This document shows, in pieces, positions 55,271 through 64,000 of a DNA stretch of 64,000 nucleotides. The notes beneath the pieces are model-generated. The model worked only from the letters and a program-made list of their open reading frames with translations, was not told the origin of the DNA and made no database searches. Within the stretch, counting starts at the first letter, position 1. Every line of letters starts with the position of its first letter. The DNA is from Blattamonas nauphoetae. Taxonomy: Eukaryota > Preaxostyla > Oxymonadida. Location: positions 1-64,000 of the forward strand of contig JARBJD010000313.1 of NCBI GenBank assembly GCA_033064195.1, read 5' to 3'. Made by a program: the position numbers and the translations under genes.

Positions 55271-58200
55271 TCAAAACAGTCCGACGTGTCGCATGCCGAA
55301 ATAAGGGTACGACCGACTCGTCTCCGATCCGACGTTCATTTCGTCCAGTTCGCGGACGGCGGAGTTCTCCTGGTCTTTGTGGAGGAGGGCTTCTCGCCTG
55401 TCCTCAAATCCTTCTTCCCTCATCTGCACTGCAAGGATCTCATCCGACGGATCGGCTGATTGGAAGCTGAGAACGAGCATCCGTTCAGAGTCGTCGTGTT
55501 GTGGGATGCATTCGGGATCGGTCAGCATGAACACAAAACTGAAGAAGCGCGAAAGTCTGCGGACATTCTCAGACGTCGTGCTTTCGTCCTGAATGGCATA
55601 CAACACAGCCGAGCGGATGGAGGTCAGAGGGGGACGAAAGAGACGGCACCACGTGTACTCGTCGGGAAAGTCTGTGTCATCGGGAAAAACCAGAGTGAGC
55701 CGGTTGACAGTTTTGTAGAACGAGAAGAGAAGTTGCAAGATGTGCAGAAGATCGGGCTCTCGTTTCGGAGTGCAAAGGGTCTCTCGCGGGATAATTTCGG
55801 TGATCGGGTAGTCCAGTTGTCCAGTGTCGATGGCAGACTCGATCACTCCTCGCTCCCATTCGGCCTGTTCCCCAACGCCCTCCAAGAAGCGAGTCTGCGT
55901 CACATTTCGAGTTCCGCATGCTTCGTCTGCAAGAGCCCTCAATCGTTGTTCCAGCTTCCCCAACACTGCTTGGAGAAGAAGGCTCTGTGCGTGTTTTCCT
56001 GATCGCTGGAACACTTGACGGAAGCTGGGGAAGAACAGAGCCTGGTTTGTTGCGTCCGGAAATCGTTGGATCAGCACTTCGAGCGAGATGATCCAGTGTT
56101 GGAAGAGGAAGTCGGAGAGAGGGAGACTCATTGTGGGCTTGCGGGTCTCGCCCAGAACGGCGATGGGTTGGGAGAGTGCGTGGAACGGGGCAGGGGTGTC
56201 GCGAGTGGCTGAGGCGAGTTCTGCGAAGAAGTTGAGCACAGCGCTGATCAGAACCGGCGATGTCGAAGACAGAAACGGTGCCAGAATCGGAGCGAGGGAA
56301 AGGGGGTCGGACAGCTGCTGGTTCTGAACAAGTTGTGTGCATTCTCCAACCATGTCCAGTGTTGTCTGGAGTGCTTCCCCAGAAGACCACAACACGTGCC
56401 CGCGATAGCTGAATTTCATCGACCGCTTGTCTGCCAGCACGGAGCTCAGTTCCCTTACACACTCCACCACATCTCCCTCCAAACTCCGTTCCAGCCACTG
56501 CAGACGAGCCAGTTCGGAAAACACGCCCAGCACAAGTTCTACGTTGTCCGTTCCGCGTGAGTGGCTGCGAAGGAAAGGCGTGAACCCATCCACGAACGTC
56601 GGGTTGTTCAGAAGAAAGACCTCCGAAAGAGTGTGTTTCGACAGAACGCGGAGAGCGATGAACAATCTGTCGTCTGTCCCAGCTTCTTTCAGCAGTGCCA
56701 GAACTGCTTCGCACTGGTCTGGTTTGAGTGTGGCGTTGCCGCTTGGAACGACAGCCAGCTCGGTCAACGCCCGCCATCGACCTTCTTTCTTCGACACGAG
56801 ACGGTTCATGGCTTTCTTGTGCAGCTGCGCAACCTCAACAGCTCGGGGCCTGTTCCCAAATGTGTTGGACCTGTTCCCAAATGTGTAGGGCCTGACAGGT
56901 TTTTCTGTTTTGTTCATCTTTGAGAGGATGATGTCGATCTGGACGATTGTGGTGGATGGAATGTCAGGAGCATCCGCAAGAAGGAGGTCCAGAAGTGCGT
57001 CTTCAGTGGAGAGTGTCGCAATTGGATGAAAAATAGCAGCGTCGAAGAGATGTTGTCCGATGATTCCGACCAAGAGATTCCTCACTCTTTCCGAGCGAAT
57101 CAGAGAGTACAAGAGGAGGATTCCGGCAGTTGATGATGTTTTGGAGTGATTAGGATCCCGACGGGAGGAATTGCCCGTGTTTTCATAGATTTTGGTGATG
57201 AACTCAAAATAATGCTCGATCGTCGCTCTGTTCCTCTCCTCGTCCTCTAAAAGTGTTGAAAGACGATTGTAAAGGCTGAAAGGAAGCATCTGTTGGAAAT
57301 ACGCGAAAGAAGACGTGTTCCTCCGATAAGCAAGGAGCACGTCGTGAAGGCTGTTGAACGAGGCCGACATATCGGCGGAAAGGTCAAATGGGAAGTTTGG
57401 GGGAGGAGAAACCCAAAGAGATGTGTGATTGAGCAATGTGGTCACTTCATTTGCATCCAATTTCGTCAGAAGAGTGAAGGCTTGGATCGCTTCGGCAGCA
57501 GCATCTCCAGCGATGCCAGAACGAAATAAAAGATGAACAAGACATGAATTCATCCACCAATCAATGACTTCTTGATTCTCCTTCGTCATTTCTGGGTAAC
57601 AATTCATGATTCGCCAAAATGGCTTGAGCTGGCGGTTCAGGTCCTCTTGATAGTTTTTGCGGTGAGAAAAGCGAGAAGTTGAATCTGAGAGAGAGATGAC
57701 TGCGCGTTGAATGAAGTCTGAACACTTGAGAGGGTGCCGTTTCACTGTGAACAGGGTGAGAGGTTGAAAAAATGGATCAGAAGCAGAACCCCATACCAAG
57801 AAGAACGAGGATGTCGGTTTTGATATTTGATGCACGTGTCCATGCTTTGAGGTTAAACGGTTGATATAAGATATTGAGAGTCGAAATTCCGTGGTTTGAG
57901 ATGAAAGATGGAATCTCCCCTTCGTTCGCTGGCACACGGAAGTAAGTTGAAAAAAATGAACAAACTAGACATAAGTCGGAAGAAGAAGGCCAGAATGATT
58001 TCGACATGTCGAGGACAATCCATAACCTTTTCGAGAAACGTGAGTCCTCTCTTCGAAATCGACTGAGAAGAGAATTCACGAGAAAATGCAGACAGGCAAT
58101 GCGATACAGCACAAGGTCGACCCGATAAGCTCTTGCAATTGCGGCATTTTGTTCGGTGAGATCTTTTCGTTGAGCCCGATGAGATCGGCCTGCTTTGATT

Positions 58201-59089
58201 GAATAATTTCGAAAAGATCTGTTTTGATCCCATGAACCATGCTTGAGACGGTTTCTTGTATGGTAAAGTTGATGAATGACCGATAGATGTCAGATCGTTG
58301 CGGATTGGAGAAAGGGGACGGTCCTTTTGTTTGTTCGTCTGACTGCGGGATTTTTTGAAGAACAGAGAGCGTGTTAGTGACGACAGAGGGAAGGAGGAGG
58401 TTGATGGTTGGGTCTAAGGAGAGCGTGGCATTTTCTGAGAAAGATTCAAGAATCTTCCATATCTGAGAAGATCATGAGATAAACAATTCCAAACATGAAC
58501 ATAGAGAAACGCTGACTGCTTGGTGACAATGGAGAGAGTGGCCTTCTCCAGAACCGCCAGACACAGCCCGGACTTGACGAGAGAGTTGCAGTTGTCGTAA
58601 CTTGAACATGCTGTGAAAATATTTGGAGGAAAGCAGGAGACCGAGTGTTGACAAAATCCAGGAAAGGTTGGTCTGTGAAGAAATGACGCAGATTGAATGA
58701 AAAGCAACGAGAAAAATACGATTGAAGTCTTAGCTTGAGACGCTGTCAAAAGATTCGACAGGTTCTTGAGATCTTCGTATGTCACAAGGATATCAATCAG
58801 GGTTTCATCTTCTGGAAGACACAAAAGGGAACATTTGATTGAATGGAAATTGAGGATGAATGCGAACTGTTGAGGAGTTGCTGGAGCTGTATGAGTGATC
58901 TATTTGATAAATCAGGGCGATCCGAAAATATATCACGAAATAGTGTTTGGAGAGTGTCCTGAAAGAGTCAAATCAGAGAGAAAGAATGAAGTGAAATGTG
59001 ATGTGGAAAATGATGCAAACAACGGGATCAACATCAAGCAATATGTTTCCGACAGCGCTATCTCGATCAATGACTATCGGATTTTCCAT
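55271..59089 (-). CDS. Family D alpha-solenoid protein, about 1,170 residues, at least seven introns
   Basis: Starts at ATG 59089 (MENPIVIDRDSAVGN). Exons can be chained through introns 58959-59020 (62 nt), 58812-58867 (56), 58673-58719 (47), 58463-58494 (32), 58063-58093 (31), 57929-57965 (37) and 57745-57796 (52), all GT...AG with a pyrimidine-rich end. The joins read for example LQQLLN-KDETLIDIL, CCIALP-SISKRGLTF and DILVLL-VKRHPLKC. Exon 58672-58495 needs a one-base frame change near 58600 (KYFHSMF to YDNCNSLVKSG). The large last exon ends in TGA 55271 and is helical throughout, with HEAT/armadillo spacing. EEGFEDRREALL near the end resembles the family A/B signature. A 19-bp duplication at about 56850-56890 gives TFGNR twice. 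Role unknown, perhaps a nuclear or scaffold protein. Confidence 0.75.
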
Positions 59090-59256
59090 TGAGAAAGAAT
59101 GAGATGACTGAGTTGATCTCTTGTGGTTTTGATCAGAATCTCACATCCAAATTGACTTCTTTCTAAGCTTGTTGGGCCTATTCCGTTCACTTCCAAAAAA
59201 TCGGTGTCTTGAAGGGAGAACATCCATATCTGACAATTTATTACGAGAGAATAATA

Positions 59257-59850
59257 GTGGCGTCACCAATCGGTGTCCTGTCACCAATCGGTGCTTTTTT
59301 CTTGAAAAATCACGATGGATCAAACTAAGAAAAAAATAAATTTTTAGAATTATACTCCCATGCAATCCCGAGAAAACCTCAAAATACCCCCTTTTGCCCG
59401 TTGAAAAAAATCGTTTTGGCAATATCTCAACAACCAATGTACCGATTTTGATGAAATTTTTCACAGAAACGTTTTTTTGGGGAAACAAACATTTTGAAAA
59501 AAATTCGGAGAAAAAATTCTGGGTATATGGGAAGATAGAAAAAAACCCATATTTTTCTCAACAAAAACTTCTTAGGAAAAAAATCGGTTTATTTTTTGAG
59601 CACCATTTGTCGAGATCTATACGATCACAATGCCTTTTATTTGATTCAAAACGGATGGCTAGTTGTGGAGAAAAAAGGGGAAAAAGTTGAGAAAAATGTG
59701 TGCTTTCGTAACGATATAGGTATTTTGAGGTTTTCTCGGGATCGAGCCGGAGAATAATTCAAAAATTTTATTTTTTTCTTAGTTTGACCAAAAGTGATAA
59801 GTCCAGAAAAAAGCACCGATTTATGACAGGACACCGATTGGTGACGCCAC
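59257..59850. mobile_element. 594-bp TA-flanked inverted-repeat element
   Basis: Ends GTGGCGTCACCAATCGGTG at 59257 and its complement at 59850, flanked by TA (59255-59256 and 59851-59852). The inverted similarity extends about 140 bp inwards with scattered differences, to CCCGAGAAAACCTCAAAATA on both sides. Within the left end the CACCAATCGGTG motif occurs twice. The centre is AT-rich; a 98-codon frame there (59394-59690) is low-complexity and not a transposase. Non-autonomous element, Tc1/mariner-like by its TA duplication. Confidence 0.85.
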
Positions 59851-60102
59851 TATAACCTAGTTGAATAGTAAAGTCAAAACACACCTCGATCACCTTTGGC
59901 CCAGAAAGTCCACTCGTGTCCTCTTTTGCCCTTCAACCGAGATGCGCTGTCTTCTTCAGTGTCTTTACCTCACTCTTTACTCGCTGAACAAAATACAGAT
60001 GATCATTGTCGTGAGATGAGAAGAAACAATGAAATGACATGAACAATGAGAGTGATTGGTTCGTTGTTTTCAACAAAAATGAAAGCGAAGGAGTGGACAT
60101 CA

Positions 60103-60305
60103 TCACCAAGTGACGTGCCAAAAGGTTCGACGGTCTAAATTGGCCCCATGAAACTGCATCATTCTCCTGAACCAGGGAAGTTGCTGGTTGCGAAAGTCGT
60201 TCACCTTCTTCTTGACCAAGACGAACTCCACAGCATCCAGCCAGCCTTCCTCCAGAAAGAGATGAATTGCCAGGCATCTGAGTAGTCCCATCAAAATAGG
60301 TAAAA
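60103..60305 (-). CDS. Probable last exon of the family B gene at 60874-63135
   Basis: Encodes LPILMGLLRCLAIHLFLEEG followed by WLDAVEFVLVKKKVND and FHGANL, matching the C-terminus of the family B gene at 7107 (DEEGWEDAMEFVL...GANVG). It ends in TGA. A splice from T|GTATCC at 60873 to CAG at 60306 joins the two in frame (STFIEYK-FLPILMG) with a 568-nt intron, longer than others here. If instead the TGA at 60776 is the true end, this is an orphan exon relic. Confidence 0.45.
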
Positions 60306-60775
60306 CTGGGATCAATTGATGTCAGTGCCTAAATTTGGACTGAGATCAAATTTCAACTCTTTTCCTTTGAGATTTTCTCATTATCACTTCATTAATCATG
60401 TTCAATTCACTTCTTGTTTTCACATAATGCTCTTCAATATTTCAGACAGCTCTTATTTCCCAAAAACACGCACGATCACAATCACCAACACTTCTTTTTT
60501 CGATGTATTCCCTTCATTGACTTTAGTCAGTGAGAAAAAACCATCAAAGAAGACATAATAACGCATTATCGACTTGTTTTAATAATTATTGTTGTAGAAC
60601 AAACTGAAACAGCAGCACCCAAAGTTTGCATTTTCATGATCTATGAAGTGACCATTTTCCTTTTTACTTTTTTTTCCATTCAAATATCATATATAAGAAG
60701 ACTTTTTTGAAATGAAAGAAACGAAATGGTATTGTAGGTATTTAGTGGGATCAGATCCGACTGGGATCACTGGGA

Positions 60776-63135
60776 TCAAATCAGAAGCCTGTGAATTGCT
60801 CTTCGAATCCTCGTCTTTTCTGCTCGTCGCTCGCAAGAATCGCATATGCTCAGAACAAAAACCTTGAGGATACATTTGTATTCGATGAAAGTGCTGTCAT
60901 CCAACACTCCACCGACAATTCGAGAGAAGAATCCGACACTCCGGAGGCACAGAGCGATCGTGTGCTGGTCACACAATCTGCAGACGTCGATAAAGACTCT
61001 TTCTCGATCGATTCTTGCTATACAGTACGAGATCTCGAGTTCGAAGATAATCGTGTTGAGCATGTGGAAGGATGGAGAGAGCAGTCGTTCGAGCTGAGAG
61101 AGAGTCAGTCGGGTTGCACAACGCTTAATTTGAGGCAAGAGGGCTTCTGGAAAAGCGAGGAGGTGTTGGGTGAGGTGCAGCGATGCACGGTTGAACGAGA
61201 GTCTGTTCTCTCTGACCGCTCGCATCACAACACAAACTGTCTCCAGATCCACATCGTCCCACTCATCAAATGTTGGTTGAATGTCGTTTGGCTTTGGGCA
61301 GAGGAGAGAGTTGATTGGATGAAGATAGAAATAGTCGATGTGGAGAGAGAGGAGAGACTCGAGTGCGTGGAAGAATTGTTCGGTTGTTCGGCCCGCTTTT
61401 CTGAACAACTCGGGAAGATAGACAGATTTGAGTTGGTTTGTGAAGAATGTGCAGATGCGAAGGATGGTATTGTCATCCAAACACGAGTCGCTTTCGAGCA
61501 GACCAACAATTCTATCCACAACACCGAGGATCTCTTCGTCGGTGAGACGGCAGACAAGTTCAGACGTGAGGATAAATTGTGGTGGAGATGAGGAGCGGGC
61601 TGCCTCATCCATTTGCTGTCTCAATTCATCTCGAAATGATTGTGCCACGCTGTCTTCTCTCTCATTTCGAAACAAGCGGATGAAAAAACCAAGAATCGTG
61701 TTGTCTCGCTTACCATCCAAAGCAAATGGATGGAGGGAGAGATGGATGATGTATTCGCTTGTCTGTTTGTGGAAAGAGTGATGAGTTTTGTTAATTTCGT
61801 TTAGGAATTGGTCTTGTTCTCTCGATTCTGTTTTATTCCAAACGTTCTGGATACGATCATTCATCACTTTGATGAGTTGTGAGTGGAGTGATTCGAATTC
61901 ATTTGTGAAGGGCAGCGTCGAAGGATTGACTGCATCGAAGAAGGCAGGGAACCAGCCGCTCCAGATGCGCTCCTTAGCAGTCCCGTAGCTGAGATGATAC
62001 ATAAACCGTCTGAATGCTTTGATAATGGCAGTGGTGTGGTGTGCCTGTGTAGGGACGAAGAGGGCAAAGAGTGATTGTGAAGGAAGTACCAACGATGAAA
62101 CAATTTTTCTGTCTTCTGTGATTGAGAATGTGCTATTTGGATGGAAGACAGGTTCAACTTGATGTGGCCAACACGACATGAAGTTAAGAAACGCGTGGAA
62201 TCCCAAATCTGAATATTGCTTCCCCTCGCCCATTCGAACAAGCAAATCCTCAAATGTCTGCACCCAGGAGTGTTCGACACCACTTGACGTGGCAAGATCC
62301 GACCATGAGGCTTTTTCTTCATTTATGTTCGTTCTCACATCTTCAAAAAATCGCCGAATGTCAGGAGAGGAGTGTGGAGCTAAAAATTGCGTGATGTGGC
62401 GCCGGCACACTTTCATGTGCCACAAGAGTGATGGACCTGAGTGAAAATCGGTGCGATGAACTGGATGGGCGAGAAGGAACCGCAAATAAAGACAGAATTG
62501 TTGGAAAATGGGTTTGATGATTTCGGATGTGACCTGTCGGTCATGAGAGGAGTAGGGGTAGAGCTTGAGATGACTGAGGATGTCGTCTGGGGTGATGGAG
62601 GATAAACACACGTTCACGATCGATGTAAGATGGCGGTGGAATTCTATTGTTGTTCTGTTTATTGGGATTGCGTGTGGCTTCAGGTTTATGAAGAGCTGAG
62701 GCAATAATCCTGTGGAAGCCACTGCCGCAGAGAACGCCTTTGTTGAATACCGCAGGCTAGCGTCGAAGAAGGAGACAGAAACAGCTCGGAGCTTGTCGGA
62801 TGGATGGGAAATGAGTTTGATGAGAGCAGACGTCACTTTCGTTTGGCATTTTGCCTCCTCAGGAATATGGTTTCAAAGAAATTTGTGGGGTGATCTTCGC
62901 GATATTTTATGTGTATGATTGCGTATTCAAGGAAACTGACAGCGTGATTAACTTCAATTTGCGTGAATGTCTGATTAGAGTTGATCTGTTCGAAGAGCGA
63001 GATACAGCCTTGTTGTAGAGCATCGGGGGTGATCGAATTCTGTTGGACCAACCTCCAATCCGAAGGGATGGAAGTGGGATAAATAATCTCAGTACTCCCC
63101 ACATGGGCTTGTTCTGACATTGACGCAACATTCAT
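60776..63135 (-). CDS. Family B alpha-solenoid protein with one frame change
   Basis: Starts at ATG 63135 (MNVASMSEQAHVGS). After FFETIF the frame shifts by one base near 62863 and resumes as PEEAKCQTKVTSALIKLISH, as expected from the copy at 7107 (SMFPDEDAHFSTF-TSALLKLL). It then runs open to TGA at 60776. Landmarks shared with the other copy: SIPSDWR and TSDWR at the N-terminus, DAVNPSTLPFTNEF, YIIHLSLHPFALDG, PQFILTSELVCRL and LPELFRKAGRTTEQFF. Where the 7107 gene has a TAA, this copy has Gln (DQHTIA). The predicted 3' end may lie further on, at 60103. Helical-repeat scaffold by appearance. Confidence 0.7.
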
Positions 63136-63336
63136 CCGCTTTCGTTTCAGTTCATATAGAAGAATTTGCTTTGAAATTCGGATATATTGACAATCATTCG
63201 CATTAATAGTGAGTACATCAGTTGTATAATGGATCGAAGGCGAAACAAGTGATGTTTTGTTGCATCAGTGGGTCAACGCAATCACGCAATGTGCAATTTA
63301 AGTTAGATCATGGGTTGATCGTAATCGATTCTCTAA
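63136..63336. other. Short AT-rich intergenic region
   Basis: Contains the upstream region of the family B gene and, toward 63336, the leader of the transposase frame. I looked for an inverted-repeat end here and could not define one from a single side. Confidence 0.4.
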
Positions 63337-64000
63337 GTGAGGGTCATGCCAAAAAGTAAAGTGGAAAAAGGACACATCCCAACAAAAGAGGTCTTCACAG
63401 AATATATCGGACCGTTTTTCGATCCACAGCTCACCGAAATCCTCTATCTCGAATTCGTTCAGCATCGTGGGGCTTCAGACGCAGAGAAAGCAAGATGGTT
63501 CGTTAAGAGAACCAATCTCGTCCAGCCCATCAAGCAGCTCCAAGGTGAATCAATATCGCGGGGTCTTGGCATCTTACCATCCACATTCTCGCGAGCAAGA
63601 TCATTTCAATGCAAGAAAACTGAAAAAGGAATGGGAAACAGACTTTTGAGTGACAAAGAGGAGGAAGAGGTTGTTCAGAAAGCAATCGATGCCTTTCGAA
63701 CGGAAAAACCATGGAAGCTTAAAGATCTCCGACAGACAATTCAGACAGACTTTGGGTTCACAGTATCTCACAATTTCCATCAGAGACTTTTAACTCGACA
63801 CCAAGACAAACTTAGCATGAACGCTTCAAACCACGGGAAGTATACAGAATGAGAGCCAACCCAGCGGACATAGAAAGGCACAAGGATGAAATTTCAAAGG
63901 TATTTGACGAAACTCCATGGTCTTTCATTTTTCACACAGATGAAAGTCAATACCATGCTTGGGAAGATTGCACAACTCAAAAATTTTTGGTTCCAGCCGA
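63337..64000 (+). mobile_element. Tc1/mariner-type transposase gene, runs off the window
   Basis: ATG 63343 (MPKSKVEKGHIPTKEVF) opens a 170-codon frame with helix-turn-helix-like stretches (LLSDKEEEEVVQKAIDAF, then LKDLRQTIQTDFGFTVS). After a one-base change near 63840 the reading continues as RMRANPADIERHKDEIS and WSFIFHTDESQYHAWED, where HTDES looks like the first catalytic Asp of a DDE domain followed by the expected Trp. The rest lies outside the window. The frame change may be decay or an assembly error. It is not shown that this transposase serves any of the small elements above. Confidence 0.65.

Noticed and set aside
55677-56777. 366-codon - frame
   Set aside because: Overlaps the family D last exon in another frame; Arg/Ser-rich composition typical of an off-frame reading.
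63320-63345. Possible match of the transposase leader to the MITE ends at 24066
   Set aside because: Only a few scattered bases agree with CAGGGTGGCCC; not enough to link them.
1-64000. Retroelements or virus-like elements
   Set aside because: No reverse transcriptase, integrase of retroelement type, long terminal repeats, capsid or DNA polymerase frames were recognised.

Overview
The window looks like nuclear DNA of a protist, most probably an oxymonad (Preaxostyla) close to Blattamonas nauphoetae. I base this on recalled resemblance to that lineage's multicopy protein families, on GT-AG introns (many only 31-62 nt) placed identically in paralogues, and on the lack of any bacterial signature. 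No rRNA, tRNA or CRISPR array was recognised, and no reverse transcriptase or capsid gene.

Two protein worlds dominate. The first is a set of alpha-solenoid (armadillo/HEAT-like) proteins. Family A (about 350 residues) has eight complete or nearly complete copies (one of them split by a mobile element) plus five relics between 14.6 and 45.2 kb. Family B (about 940 residues) occurs at 7.1-9.9 kb and 60.1-63.1 kb. Family C (about 900 residues) occurs at 10.9-13.1 kb and 28.3-31.1 kb. Family D (about 1,170 residues, at least seven introns) lies at 55.3-59.1 kb. Families A, B and, more weakly, D share a C-terminal 'EG-x-ED ... G-x-N' signature. The second world is large surface receptors: signal peptide, beta-helix and Ig-like repeats, one membrane segment and a kinase-like tail that keeps only the C-lobe. 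One nearly whole gene lies at 48.5-53.9 kb, a frameshifted one at 1-5.4 kb, and fragments at 24.3, 33.5 and 45.4 kb.

Family A genes carry a shared upstream box (TGACCCATAACGAG) 23-25 nt before the ATG and a shared 3' flank, so the duplicated unit includes its own control sequences. Dispersed repeats R1 and R2 fill many gaps between copies. DNA transposons of several kinds are present: a 218-bp mariner-like MITE, a 594-bp TA-flanked element, a 423-bp inverted-repeat element, a transposase gene running off the right end, and a 3.06-kb inverted-repeat element carrying a decayed coiled-coil gene inserted into a family A gene.

Several otherwise intact genes contain in-frame TAA or TAG codons inside conserved regions, while the best-formed genes end in TGA. 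This could mean TAR is read as sense, as reported for the oxymonad Streblomastix, or it could mean recent decay or unpolished assembly errors. Family A copies, which share a TAG at their apparent end, argue the other way.
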